A stretch of 64,000 nucleotides of DNA from Armillaria gallica (lineage: Eukaryota > Basidiomycota > Agaricomycetes > Agaricales > Physalacriaceae). The position numbers and the translations under genes are program-made. Of this stretch, positions 1 to 12,600 are shown piece by piece. Location: contig JBANDB010000012.1 in NCBI GenBank assembly GCA_037576215.1, positions 2,294,001 through 2,358,000 of the forward strand. The letters are read 5' to 3'. The notes under the pieces were generated by a model. The model was not told the origin of the DNA. It worked only from the letters and a program-made list of their open reading frames with translations, and ran no database searches. Every line of letters starts with the position of its first letter. Within the stretch, counting starts at the first letter, position 1.

Positions 1-1252
1 AGCGTGGGCATACCGATACCAAGATTAACGTGGAAGCCGTCCTTGATTTCCTTCGCGGCTCTGCTGGCGATGTAACGTCGCTGAGCTTGGGCGGCGGCTT
101 TCTCGGGAGATAGAGTAGATGCGCTTGAACCAGACGTAGCGAGGGTGACGATTTCAATCGTCTTGGGGGACGTTGCGTTCACGATCCTGTCGACATAAAC
201 ACCAGGGAGATGTACTGCATTTGGGGAGATATCGCCGACAGAGACGATGTTTTCCGCTTCGACGATTGTAAGTTTCGCGTTTTTGGCCATGACTGTGCTG
301 AAATTCTGAGAAGCATATCTGTACACGCGTCAGGGTAATGTCCTGACAGGAAAAAAGAAGCTAACCTAAAGACACAGTTCCCGACTTCGTCGACTTTCCA
401 TGCCCTGACGAATGCGACATCACCCGCAATGGCAGGCTCCAGGATAAATCGCCTGCCTCCGATTTCTCGACTCTCCTTTTTGATACCAGGTATTTCAATG
501 CCTGCCGATATGCCACCGGGTTTGTATCGGACCGCTATAGTTCCTTGCTCAACTGCCGTTGACGCGCCTGTGGGAGTAAAGAATGCAGGAATTCCGGCAG
601 CGTGTGCACGGAGCCTTTCCGCGAGTGTTCCCTGGGGTACGAGTTCAAGTGATATAGCACCCTTGAGGTAAAGAGCCTCGAATTTCTTATTCCTGAGAAG
701 AGCATGAGAACATAGCCTCAAACCATACAAAAAAGTGCACGTACCCTCCCGGATACGATGCTATGATCTTTCCCAGTTGTTCCGTGTTGAGAAGTTTTCC
801 TCGTACATGATGAGCATTGCATCTACGGATGAAGTCCGACGAATCGCATACCTAAACCACAATCGCCTGAACCGGCGTTATTTGAGACGCCTGTAAGGTT
901 CGTGACATCCTTTCGCTTTGCCAGGGCGCCCAGAAGAGTGTCTACAGTATCATATCTTTAGTCAGCATTTACGACAAGGAGCATGGACGACAAATACCTG
1001 GAAGACCAGCAAAACCGAACCCTGTGATCGCGTCTGTCAAACAGGGCCGACCTTCAGACAACGGAAAAACGCACCTCCGCACAACAGAACATCTCCTGAC
1101 TTTATATCCTTGACGGCGTCGTCAACCGAGTCCCAAATCTTACCCTCTGTCGGACCAATGGGGGTGCTGTATTTCCTGGCAGAGCAGATGAAAGCAGCCC
1201 GGAAGGTGGCTGCAGCGAGCCTAACAGTAGAGTGGGCCTGCACAGCGAGCAT
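1..1252 (-). CDS. Succinyl-CoA:3-ketoacid CoA transferase, N-terminal part (runs off the left edge)
   Basis: Mitochondrial SCOT moves CoA from succinyl-CoA to acetoacetate in ketone-body use. Six exons can be joined: 1252-1075, 1021-998 (24 bases only), 941-852, 799-745, 692-366 and 318 to the edge. The protein starts with an Arg/Ala-rich presequence ending near ARKYSTP, as expected for import. It then shows GDVLLCGG, GFGFAGLPDTLL, SNNAGSGDCGLGKLL, SYPGGNKKFE, VPQGTLAERLRAHAAGIPAF and FILEPAIAGDVAFVRAWK, which is the A-subunit half of the family in order; GIGMPT at the edge begins the B half. The catalytic Glu lies in the missing part. All splice phases agree, so I see no break. The start is the first ATG before the presequence, with a TATA motif about 55 bases upstream. 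Family assignment is firm; whether the natural substrate is acetoacetate is inferred from the family. Confidence 0.93.
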
Positions 1253-1305
1253 GGTAGGGTCCGAGCCACGGTGTAGAGAGAAACAAGGGTTTATTGAACG
1301 TGGGG

Positions 1306-1311
1306 TTTATA
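1306..1311 (-). promoter_or_regulatory. TATA-like box before the CoA transferase gene
   Basis: On the minus strand TATAAA lies about 54 bases before the ATG at 1252. The distance is short but usable in fungi. It is inferred from the motif alone. Confidence 0.35.
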
Positions 1312-1312
1312 T

Positions 1313-4097
1313 GGTCGTCACATGGCGGAAGAAGTTTCCCCCTTCACCCTTTCGGATCTCCTAATCCTATGACCTGTCGGTAATGTTCGGACCGTGGTAC
1401 CCTCGCGACCGTGACGATCGCGCATCAAGAAGGACCGTTGAAAACCGACGAAGGAACATCATGAGGACAAATATCTACCCGGACTGGCCACCAACACGCA
1501 TTTTTAAGCAGTACATGGAACGTACCTGCTTGAATATACATATGCTAAAATCTCCATTACCAGGACGTTAGTTCGGAATAAAAGTCCAAAAAAAGTGAAC
1601 TGCAAGACAGAAACATCAGCAACGCTTTGCATAAATTGGAAACAGGCTCTATTGAGATTCACTAAAACTTTTTTCACAGTGTCATCAATTTCGAAAACGA
1701 CATGTCAAGAACAACCAGGAAGCAGCCGGGAAACAGCTATGATACCTACTTCATAGTTGTTGAGACAAGCTTCCCTATCCGCCGTGAGGGAAGGTCGAAA
1801 GTTAGTGCAATTTTATTTCAAGCGACAGCTTCCACGTCTAGCTGCTAGTCCGTACAGAGCGTCTGCGCCCTTGGTGGGTTCGGCGTGGTCGAGCTGTTCG
1901 CGTGGCAGATTCGGTTGAGCACTTGCGTGCTCTTCAGAACTCAAGGATGGGTCCGTTCGGCGTTTATAAATGTACTTTAGCAGATACAGAACTTAAAAGC
2001 AACAGTGCTAGCATATGAAGGAACAAGATGAATTCTCCAAGTCGGCAAAAGACGCATACATTTATAATCATTTGGCTTCGAAGACTGAGGCAAAAATACG
2101 GGATTCGGAGAAAATCGTAGTCTGAAGAGAAGATGCTTAACACTAGGTGAGGTAGGTCATAGAGAACGACTCCGTTGAACACATTATTGGCTAATTGGAC
2201 TGCGCCGATATAATCTTGTTTGCACGGACCTAAGGTGGAGTAATATAGAAAATGAACCGTCCGGACGGGACAGGATCAGTATACAAGCGGATAACAAGAA
2301 ACTTCTTTGACACTTACGAAAAGTGTATTTAGGCGCTGCTGCGGTGGGCGCTGTTACAAGCGGATGATAAGAATTTAGGTAACATCCATACTCAATAAGG
2401 GGATACGGTATCGTTGAAAAGAGGGTGAAAGCTACAACCGGTCAAGCTTGTCGGTCAGTGCAAAGCGACCGCATGACCTTTGAAGTAATAGATCGATATG
2501 AGCGCTGACTCGGTAGATTTCGCGTCTTTCCCCAGTGATCGTAGCGCCAGTGAGAAATAAGAACAGGCTCCCAGGGTTGATGATAAAGTGGAAATCTTAG
2601 AAGACGCCGATATCAAGGAAATGCAGGATGGATCACGGTCTGCGCAAAAAAAGAACCAAGTGATGGTTACGAGGCGCACTGTTCTGCCACTCAAGGGTGT
2701 CGAGCTCAGAGGTCAAAAGGCTGTAGAGTAACACGATATTTCCTCTGGGAGTATTACACGTCGAAGCGTTAGCCTCTCATTGTAATGAATTATGACTGAC
2801 GGCGCAAGTCTGACGGTTTGTCCACGACTATCCAAGTAGACGCTTCCGGAGGTTTTTGTGGATCGGTGAGCCGCATACCAAGTATAGCAAGTTGCATTCA
2901 TCCTCCAGTAGATATATAGGTATGTACGCGGATGACTCGCTTAGAGTTGATTTGTCTTGACGGAATTCTCTCGTGATGGATTTATAGCCTGAAGTTGCCC
3001 TGAAGGGTCTTGAGGGCCGGAAAAAGAGGAAGATCTCCATCCCGGTCCGGGGGTCCGCAAGGCAATTCACGTGGTGACTATTTTTTCAGGCTCTCCTTGG
3101 TTTCGTGCTCGCAACCGCGCGTGTTAACCGATGTTAAAAATATCTGCTTGAAGTTGGGGGCGTGGCTTTAATCTAGTTAGAGCCCACTTTCCGCTGCGAA
3201 GCTTTCGTATAGATCCCGTATTTGATGGCGATAACCACTTGCTGGACCACTTACGCGTGCACCGGTGGCGCTTCCTATTATTTTGATTGATATTGTACCT
3301 TTGACCGGTCGTATACAATGAAGACTATGAATAATCTTTACCCGTTTAGACCTCTTTGGTTTTGTTCAGCTCTTATGCTGAGCATAGCTTAGATCTGCTC
3401 GCACACGTGTTGTTCGACGTTGCAGCATCCTTTTGGTTCTTCACCTTCTTGTGCAGGACGAATCTCACTGAAACGCCATGGGACTTTTTGTTCACCGCTT
3501 CTGACATTTTCGATCACATTATTTTCCCGGCTAAGTGATCGCGTACCGCATTGGGGATTTCCTTGAGGCCAGTGCAGACCATAGGTGGGAAACTTCGTAC
3601 TTTCGCACGTCCAGCACATGGTGGTAGTGTATATATAGATCCACATTCTGGTCCAGGTACTTACGGATTCAACGTCATAATGAAACAAAAATGCTGCTGC
3701 CAGCACTGCGTATCAGCATATCTACCACACTAACCGGAAAATTGAACAGGGAGGGTGCTGGAGGTGCCCGTTGTTTACGACGTGGTGCGCAGTAATGAAA
3801 AACGAGACCGAGCCACCGGTGCATTCAGTAGACCGTCTCCCGTTTAAAGACCTGCGATAATTTGCGCCTGATCATTGACTAAAATGGAAGTCCTGTCTAT
3901 TCTTGTGCATAGAAATTGTGGGAAAACATTTTTAGATCAATCTTTCTGTTTGAGCTTGCCTGATTAGCAAAGCCGCCAAGGCAGTCAACGACAAGCCATA
4001 ACCATTGCCCAGTCTCAGGAATATCAAGTCAATATCCTGGCGCTGGACAAGTCGCTGACGACGCCTTCCACTGTCATCGTCGTCGTTGAGCACGTCG
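1313..4097. other. Gene-free stretch between the CoA transferase and SMI1 genes
   Basis: No family is recognisable in any frame. Open frames are short and change frame often; the longest, 3389-3706 on the minus strand, has no known motif. The only structure seen is a pair of near-identical 18-base direct repeats near 2.3 kb. Confidence 0.6.
2283..2373. repeat. Pair of 18-base direct repeats
   Basis: An 18-base word starting ACAAGCGGAT at 2283-2300 recurs at 2356-2373 with two changes, 73 bases apart. It may be the trace of a decayed tandem repeat; function unknown. Confidence 0.5.
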
Positions 4098-4120
4098 TTC
4101 TCTCTCTCTTCTCTTCACCC
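4098..4120 (+). promoter_or_regulatory. CT-rich tract just before the SMI1 start codon
   Basis: A run made almost only of C and T (TTCTCTCTCTCTTCTCTTC) ends about 15 bases before the ATG at 4135. Such tracts mark transcription starts and 5' leaders of well-expressed basidiomycete genes. The role is inferred from position. Confidence 0.45.
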
Positions 4121-4134
4121 ACGACTCTTTCACC

Positions 4135-6279
4135 ATGAATTGGTTTGCATCCCTCTTCTCGTCGGGCTCCTCCCCAAATTCGCGAAAGGGCCAAGCCATA
4201 TCATCGACACACGACGCATTTTCGATTCCATCGTCCTCGCCCATCTTTTCGTCGCATCCAGACGTCGACACCCCAGACCCTGAGACGGCGACCTCTGGGT
4301 CGTACACATATCCTCCAGCAAGCCCCGGTTCTTACGCATATATCCCGACTTCGTACGTTTTTCTGTTATATGTGGCGGTATTACCAGACTGATGTCTCAG
4401 AAGAAACGGCTCAAATTCACGTTCTGCATCTCTGTTGCCCATGCATCATGACCCTCTCCACACCCCCTTCTCGCCTTCCTCTGCATATCCTTCTTTGACC
4501 TCTACATGGAACCGCCTTCGCGCATGGCTTGCTCGTGAATATCCGGAATTGGGAGATACCCTAAACTATGGCATTTTGCCAGAGGACCTGGCCCAGATTG
4601 AGCTGCAGTTTGGCTTCGCTTTGCCCTCCGTTGTTCGCGAGTCTTATCTCATCGTTGACGGCCAGGAGGCAGAGTCAGCCGCTGGATGCTCAGAGGGTCT
4701 CTTCTTCGGCCTCAATTTGTTACCTCTCGAGGAGGTGTATGAAGAATGGCGATTTTGGCGCGAGGTCGATGACGATCCTATGACTGGTGCTAACGCCAGG
4801 CTGCGTAGTGCCATGCAGTCGATCCCGCCTAATTGGATTCGCAAGGATTATTCTCAACGTGGCTGGATTCCTTTAATTGCAGACAAGGCTGGCAATTATA
4901 TAGGCGTCGATCTTAACCCAGGCGAAGCCGGTGCTGTCGGACAAGTCATTGTGTTCGGTCGTGATTTCGACACGAAAGTCGTTCTCTTCAATGGTGATGG
5001 CATTACTGGATGGGCCAAATGGCTGGCAAGCTTTGTGGATGAATTAGAGAGTGGAGACGGGTTTGAAATTGGTGCATCTAATGATGCTAGTGATGGGAGT
5101 GAAGACGATATCGGCTATGAAAGCTATTTCTACGACGGTAGCGGTCGGGGCCAAGGCGACGGCGGTGGCGACACATACTCCGGCGGTGGTTTACGTTTAA
5201 CAGGCGAATATAGAGGCTGGAGCGTGCTAGAAGCATGGGCAGATAGAAGTGTTCGGCGATGGTTTGATATCGGTGTGATTGCAGAGAGCATGGACGACCA
5301 AGATTTCGAAAAGGTGAGTAAAGCCCTCTGTACCTTGAGTTAACTTCCTCATGCATCTCTGCAGGCCCCTGAAAAGATGGACCTCGGTGTATTGGAGATG
5401 TCGCCAGGCTCTGGAGCTGAAGTTCCTATACCCGTTTTCGGTGATGTGGAAGAATCATCTATCTCGCCGATTGCGTCAAGTAGTAACGTCAACATAACAC
5501 ATGCACGAAAGACTCCTCCGAACCTCCCTACAATAGCTGTGACCAAACCGCCAGCGCCTCTTCCTGTGGAACTACCCACACCTCGGGACATCGTTTCTTT
5601 GCCATCACCCCCGGATTCGACGCATTCATCTTTTGACGAGGATTTGGAAGCTGGGCGTAGCCGACAACTCTCCCTGGAGCAAGACGCAAGCCTTGTCTCT
5701 TCATCAAGGCGACCTGAGCCGGCCGACGATGTTCCTGATCCTACAGGACCCACAATTCTGATAGAGGAACCAGAAGCTCTACTTCCCGCCACACCACCTC
5801 AGGAAATTTCGGAGACGCTGTCATCACCACCCGATATTAATGACCTCTTGGCAGATTCTGCGCCGGTTTTAACAGCGGAGCCCATGCAACCTGTAACTCC
5901 GTCATCACGACCTGAAATGCCCAACTCAGCATCAGACCTTATCATCGACACTTCTGATGGGCTGAAACCTGAAACTGATACGTTGCAGACGCCCATGAGT
6001 GTCGACGTTGATGCTGATCCGACAGTCCGACTGGTCGGCGGTGGCGGGTCGGGTACTGCGGAGCCTCCACCGGATGCCGAGGAGAATCACACCACCGTAG
6101 AGGCTGTTGATTCGGATGCCGCCTCAATGATCTCAGAACCTGGTGTTTCCAGCAGTAATGCAGGGGATAAGAAGCACAAGAAGTCAAGGAGCGGTTTAGC
6201 TGGCTTCAAAAAACACCTTGGTGGACTACGGAAAAAGGGCTCTGTTAGCAGTGGGAAGGAATTGCAGGATTCGACTTAA
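4135..6279 (+). CDS. SMI1/KNR4-family cell-wall regulator
   Basis: Three exons (4135-4352, 4401-5313, 5365-6279) give a protein of 681 residues. After a Ser/Pro-rich N-terminus, residues from about 105 hold the SMI1/KNR4 fold: TSTWNRLRAWL, EYPELGDTLNYGI, FGFALPSVVRESYLIVDGQE, GLFFGLNLLPLEEVYEEWRFW, GWIPLIADKAGNYIGVDL and GQVIVFGRDFDTKVV. In yeast, Knr4/Smi1 links the Slt2 cell-integrity and calcineurin pathways to glucan synthesis. The third exon codes only for a long disordered Pro/Ser/Asp tail, ending in a strongly basic segment (KKHKKSRSGLAGFKKHLGG) before the stop. The introns (48 and 51 bases) have normal ends and the frame is unbroken. The family is clear from the domain; the pathway role is carried over from yeast. 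Confidence 0.92.
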
Positions 6280-6901
6280 TAACACGGGAAGGCGTATCGT
6301 CGTTCCTTTGATCTCTTTCGTGCATTTCCTTGACTCCAGGATACGAACTTTGTCCAACACTTGCATCTTTCCTCATGACTGATCACTATACTGGCTGGTT
6401 AATTGCTCATCTTCACTCCTTGTCATTCATGTATTCTCGCATTTTCTTTCGTTATACCCATAATCGCAATGAAAATACTTCAAATGGTAAGATGGACAAT
6501 GGACACTTGCAACAATGCTTTCGTTTTGATCGGACTCTTTTTATTTGGATACACCTTCACCTACAGTAGACGACTCTAGACGAAGTCCTTTTGTTAAGAT
6601 TCGGCCGTATCGTTGTACGACGCGGACCAGCTTATAATGCGATTGTTTACAAAAGTATACTATTGTTTTATGACCCCTTGTATTACGCTTGTGAAGGAGT
6701 GCCAGAAGCTCACCTAAGAATAAGAAACAAAAAAGACCGAGGTTGGCTCGGGGCCAAAATAGGCTAGTACTTGCACGTGACAAAAGTGGACAATGCGAAG
6801 GCGCGTGTTGGATCATCCGATGTTCATTTCCTTCTTCTATGCACCCGCTCGCATCTAACTGTTTCTAGGTTGCATTTCTGTCAAGAATACTCGCAGAAAC
6901 C
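6280..6901. other. Intergenic region between SMI1 and aldehyde dehydrogenase genes
   Basis: Holds the 3' end of the SMI1 gene and the promoter of the next gene. No coding signal, repeat or clear motif is seen. Confidence 0.55.
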
Positions 6902-9357
6902 ATGGACAAACTCATGTCACTGGCACTTCATCCTCTGATCACACTTAATATCTGGTCGTACGACGACGGCATCGACATTTTTTACCTTCTGTCACTTTTC
7001 TTTGCCTTCGGAATCTGGCTCGTGTTCCAACGATACCAAAGAGCCCACAACAGTGCAGTTCCGTTTAAATTCACTATCCCTGAGGTGCGTCAACAATATT
7101 TTCTCGTATCAGTGGTTATTAAAGGACTAAAATGTTCAGCCTGCCAAAATTGGATGGAAGTCTTTTGTAATTGACGATCCTACACTTACCTCCCACGAAA
7201 CCAACGATGAGCTCCTACCTTCTTTCAGCCTCCAAGGGCGAAAATACATCACTAGCTTCGACCCAGCGACTGGTCTGCACATCCAAACGTATTTGGCCGA
7301 TGATCAAGAAGAAATCGCGCGAAAGATCGAGAAAGCAGACGCAGCGCAGCCTTCGTGGCGTGAAACGTCGTTCACTCAACGAAGACGCGTCGTTCGTAGC
7401 TTGCTGAAATGGCTCGTGGACAACCAAGATACCTGTGCTAAAGTTGCTTGTAGAGATACGGGGAAAACAAGTGAGTAGCCGTATATCGAGGATGGTCAGA
7501 TGTTGATTTTTTCGTAGTGGTTGATGCGGCTCTTGGCGAAATTTTGACTACTTGCTCTAAGATGGAATGGTTATTAGCCCATGGTGAAGAAGCTCTACGA
7601 CCAGAGAAGCGACGTCGCAATACGATGTTGGCTTACAAAACTTCCGAGGTACACTATGAGCCTCTTGGCACGGTTGCAGGCATTGTCTCGTGGAACTATC
7701 GTGAGTTTAAGTCTATGTTTGATCAACTGCTGTTTGTAACCGGCATTTTGTACAGCCTTGCATAACGCCTGGTCTCCGATCTTGGCAGCCTTGTTTGCTG
7801 GGAATTCTATCGTTCTAAAATGCTCCGAGAACGTCATATGGTCAACGTCCTGGTACATCTACATCATTAGGTCTTGCCTGGAAGCATGCGGTCATGATCC
7901 AGAGATTGTGCAGGTAAATATACGTACTCCGCTATGGTAATTAGCTCTGAGCAGCGTTTTAGATTGTATGCTGCTGGCCAGAAGACGCGGACGCGCTGAC
8001 AACATCGCCGTTGATTAAACACATCACGTTCATCGGTTCTGAGGAAGTGGGACGTAAGGTATCGTAGCTACTATTGTTTCCCGCACGCTTTGCACTAAAC
8101 ATGCGTGTAGGTCGCGGTGGCTGCTACTAGACATCTCACACCAGTGACACTGGAACTGGGTGGAAAGGATCCGGCGATAATCATGCCTGGCACTGACTTG
8201 AATAAGTGGGCCAGTATCTGGATGCGTGGTGTATAGTAAGTGTAATTTCAACTTCGTGTTCCCGATGTTTACATTGCTACAGTCAAAATGTCGGCCAGAA
8301 CTGTATTGGCATTGAACGCTTGATCGTCCATCGTTCACAATACGATGAACTGTTCGAGATTTTCTCACAGCGGGTCACCAAATTACGCCTCGGCTCAGTC
8401 ATGGCACCTAATGATCAAGGCTATCTTTCACCGGTGGATTGTGGCGCCATGATTTCTTCTGCTCGATTCGACGCACTGGAGCATCTCATCACAGAAGCGG
8501 AGGAAAATGGAAATGGAGTACATCTCGAAGGTGGTACCCGGTATCAGCATGTCTACAATGATAAGGGCTCCTATTTCCTGCCTACTGTGATTGGACCGGT
8601 GTTTTCTGACATGAGGATTGCCCAGAAAGAATGTGAGTCCGCCGACCTGCCTCTCTCGCTAAGCTGAGCTTGTTGCAGTGTTTGCACCCATCGCCCTTAT
8701 AATGCCCTATGGTACCGTCGACGAAGCTATCAACATTGCGAATAGTACTCGCTACGGTCTAGGTGCAAGTGTTTTTGGGCCTGACCAAAGGCAGTGCCTC
8801 AAAGTTGCGAAAAACTTGAGTGCGGAATGGTGTCAATCAATGACTTTGGAGTCTTTTATGTGCGTTTGGTCTTTTTCAATGACGAAACCGACTGAATATT
8901 CCTTGCAGATGAAGTCCGTGAATTGCGCTGTAAATGTGGTTCATCTAACTCAGTGTCTTTTCTATTTAGTCAGGATCTGCCCTTTGGAGGAACAAAATAC
9001 AGTGGTTATGGAAGGTTTGGTCAGTATACATATCTTTTCTTCTCATAATTGCTATTTTCTTATTGTTCTTATCCATCAAGCCGGACCTGAAGGTCTTCGT
9101 AGCCTAACGAATCCCAAGGCAATTATGGTTGACCGGTGGCCTGTGTTCATACAAACTTCCATACCAAAGGTGTTGGACTATCCGATTCGTTCGTTGACAA
9201 CAAGCTGGTTCGTATTTAAGAGGAATGTATCTTACTCTCATTTCTGATCTCATCTTTTAGGGAATTCACGTCCGGTCTCGTCCGCTTCTTGTATGCAGAT
9301 GGGTGGCGAGCTCGCATTCGTGGCCTAATTACCGTGATAAAAGCGTCGCGGAAGTGA
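6902..9357 (+). CDS. Membrane-anchored aldehyde dehydrogenase (MSC7-like), with one frame break
   Basis: NAD(P)-dependent aldehyde oxidation. Twelve exons: 6902-7084, 7140-7470, 7518-7700, 7756-7913, 7963-8058, 8111-8235, 8283-8632, 8679-8859, 8909-8913 (five bases), 8970-9019, 9081-9207, 9261-9357. With one base added the protein is 628 residues. A hydrophobic segment near residues 24-42 ([16 protein letters not shown]) anchors it, as in the fungal Msc7 group. The ALDH domain shows [43 protein letters not shown] (general base Glu332), GQNCIG (nucleophile Cys366), [26 protein letters not shown] and GPEGLRSLT. In exon 8 the frame is lost at the A-run 8810-8814: before it the family sequence is in one frame, after it ([13 protein letters not shown]) in another, and one further A restores both. 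No other defect is seen, so an assembly error is more likely than decay. The substrate is unknown. Confidence 0.88.
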
Positions 9358-9608
9358 GTTGCGATATACCTTCTTTGAGATTTAGTGTGGATTGGTCGGA
9401 GCGGTTGGACCGGAATGGCAGTGATTTGTGACAAATGTCACGTACCATATATAGTAATTTATCTCTTGCTTTCAACCTCCACCATCTCTCTTGCTCTCTC
9501 TACTTCGAAGGCATTCACGCGCCACGTAGACTTCTATTCGGCCTCGAAGTCGGACACTTATACGATAGAACCGAGATACTCAATGTCACTCACGGGCCAT
9601 CATTAAGA

Positions 9609-12600
9609 ATGTCACATAAGTCACCAGATGTTTTAGTCGAAGAGCGTGTCGCTCAACTTGCGTGAGCAATACACACAGTTTCTTCCGCACAATCACCTCA
9701 AATCACCTTTGCAGCGCGATATCGAAGAGAAGGAATGCGCTTCTGACGGAAATGTACCATTTACTACGACGAAGGGACAACATTGGCAGCGTTTACATGG
9801 TGCAAGAGGGCGGAGACGACTTGCAAGGGTTCCTGCAGAAATATGATATAAGTAAAAAGTAAGTGTTGCGCTTCTGTTACCTGTACGCGACTCATTCAGG
9901 TCAACGTCACTAGTCCTGATACTGGGAGCATAAACCATCTCGACATTGCCCTCATTATGCCACCTTCACCTCCTGCGTTTGAGCCTGGCGCGTCGGTAGC
10001 GGAAGTCGTCGATGACATTCATCAGGGCAGCAGCCCGGAGCCATGGACACTGGAAGATACGTCCATGGAAGGCAACAATGTGGTTCATACGACAGTCCAA
10101 CCCTCGGGCGACCTCAGTCCCGCAGAATCTGAGGACGAACTGAACATAGTCGGTCCTTCCTCAAGGTCTCATGGCAGCGGTCAAGCTGTGTCACAGACTC
10201 ACAGTGTTCCCATTGATGTCTCGTCAAGGGAGAATACGGACGTTTCCATTATGGATATTGCACTGGACGAAAAGGACTTAGACGAGGCAGACACCTCTCT
10301 GCCCTCTTTAAAAGTAGAGGAGGCGATCAGTGACGACATAGTAATGCAAGACGCCGAAGAGCCCTCCATCATAGAAGCACAAGATGCTTACGATGTCGTC
10401 CAGACTTTACCCCAGCATCATACCACGATTGCAGACCTCAAGAAGGAAGAGGAAGAGGAGGAAGAGGAGGAAGAAGAAGAAGAAGAAGGAGGAGGAGGCT
10501 GTGGTGCAAGATCCCACCGCAATGTCGACAGGTCTGTACCGAAGAAACTTTTCTTCAATGAATGTTAACGCCTCCGTAGCATTTACGCCCTCGCGGCCGG
10601 CCGGTCCCGCGAATCCGCAACAACTTCTTTTTGTTAATCGCCAGGCGACTCACGAAACTCAACATCACGCGATTATGAAGACTGAGCCCTTGTCGCACGC
10701 CCAGCCTAGTCTTGCATACGAGCTTCGTCACATATCCCCTCAACAGCTTCTGAAGAACTCTTTGGCTACGCCTCCTTCTGTGCGGCCTGTGTATATCCCT
10801 ACACCAACCGAGTCCTTTCAGGGGCTCCCCCAGTACAACTTCGACGTTGGATCTCCCACTCAAACATCGCCGCCAACGCCTGTATCTTCACCCAAACCGC
10901 ATCTGCAATTTGACCCTCAATACACGTTGCCACCGATAAAAACACTACCCTCTGAATTCAATAGACGGGGTAAGATTTCGAAGCAACTGCGCAAGAAAGA
11001 GAAGGAGCGCGAGAAAGGAGAGACGAAGAAAGACAAGGATGACTATATTCCTATGGGCTTGAACAGATGGGGTTTTACCATTAATGCCAATTCTGTGTGG
11101 AAGAAGGTGTCAAAGGCGACGAAATGCCTCACCACGCGCGATTGGAGTGTAAGATCCTTTTCAGCAGTGTTTGGGCATACGACTAACAGATATTCTGTTA
11201 GATCGCCATGGCTGAGCTTAGGCTTGCTAGAACCATTGATCGAATCGAGACGCTGAAGGACGCTGGAAAGTGGAGCTTCAGGCAGCCTAAGAAACAGCGG
11301 TCTGTTGACACCATTCCGAAGACTCACTGGGATTACCTCATGGATGAAATGGTAAGAGCGGTTTCAACTTTTGTGCTCCTGGTGTCTATACTCATATCGT
11401 GCCAGAAATGGATGCGAATTGATTTTCGAGAGGAGCGAAGATGGAAATACGCCATTGCTTACAACCTGGCCCAGTCAGTTTTGGAATGGCACAAGGCAGG
11501 TTCTCCGGAGGAGCGGGTGAAGGGAGGCATTTGCGTGATGTGGCGACGACCTTTGGAAGGCCAAGGTCCCGAGATCGAGCACCCTGATCTTGATCCAGGT
11601 CTCATGGACGTCGACGACCCTCCACATTCGGGAGATGCAAACCGATCATCGATGCTCATGCTTGACTATGCATCAGACGAAGACGATAACGACGAGCAGG
11701 ATAAGGAAAGCATCGTTGATGCTCTCGAGACGTCGACCCTAATCAAGGACGCTCTTCAAGCCATTGAAGACAACGTTGAAGAAAATCCTGGGCGGATTGA
11801 GCTCGAACCAAAGAAGGAGGAGATCGACCTGACGGCGACCCTCGCGAATGGCGAGGACACTCTTGCTGATCGCCAAGCTACCCAAGACAGCGAAGAATTA
11901 GTCCAAAAGACTGAGGAGTCGGATGCCTTGACACTCGGCCTAAAAGCACATTCCAGTGACCCTCTTTTGACATCTTCCAAGTCCACTTCACAATCCGTTT
12001 CTGGTGAACACGAAGCAGCCTTACCCGCCTCGAAGTCTTCTAGGATTAACTTGTACGCGCCAATCCGCGAGCGAGTCGCCTATTCAGACGCAGACAAACT
12101 CTTTCTCGACTTTGATGATTTCAAAATTTCTGATGGCGATCCGTTGAGTGAAGAAGTTACGGATATAGTCCTACCCCCTGCCGATCTATCCGACATATTC
12201 CCTGATTTACAGCCTTTGACTCTCATTGACCCTCCTCCTGACAGTTCAGCTCCACTGCCTCCTACAGAAGGAAAGAAGAAGGACAAGAAAGCTGAAGACA
12301 TCCATAGGCGGGTTGATGAGTTCAATTACTCGAAGGTTTTCCCGATCGGGACCTTCATGTCGACCAAACCAACACTCGTCAGTGCTCTCCAGCCGGCGAA
12401 ACGCTGGAGAGACGGACAGTGGCTGCCGTTCGAGGAGAGCCCGATCGTGGAATCTGATGCTCCATCAAGCAAGGTTTTGGATGAATCAGCCAGTGGTAGG
12501 CTCTGTACCGTGGACTGTTACGTACGATGAACTAACAAGCATGCAGATCTATTTGGGCGGGTTGGTGTGAGAGGTCGATCCGACGCGGACCCAGCGTTGC

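Noticed and set aside
3389..3706. 105-codon minus-strand open frame before the SMI1 gene
   Set aside because: Interrupted by overlapping frames, no family motif and no good start context.
5349..5792. 147-codon minus-strand open frame
   Set aside because: Lies antisense to the Pro/Ser-rich third exon of the SMI1 gene and is explained by its codon bias.
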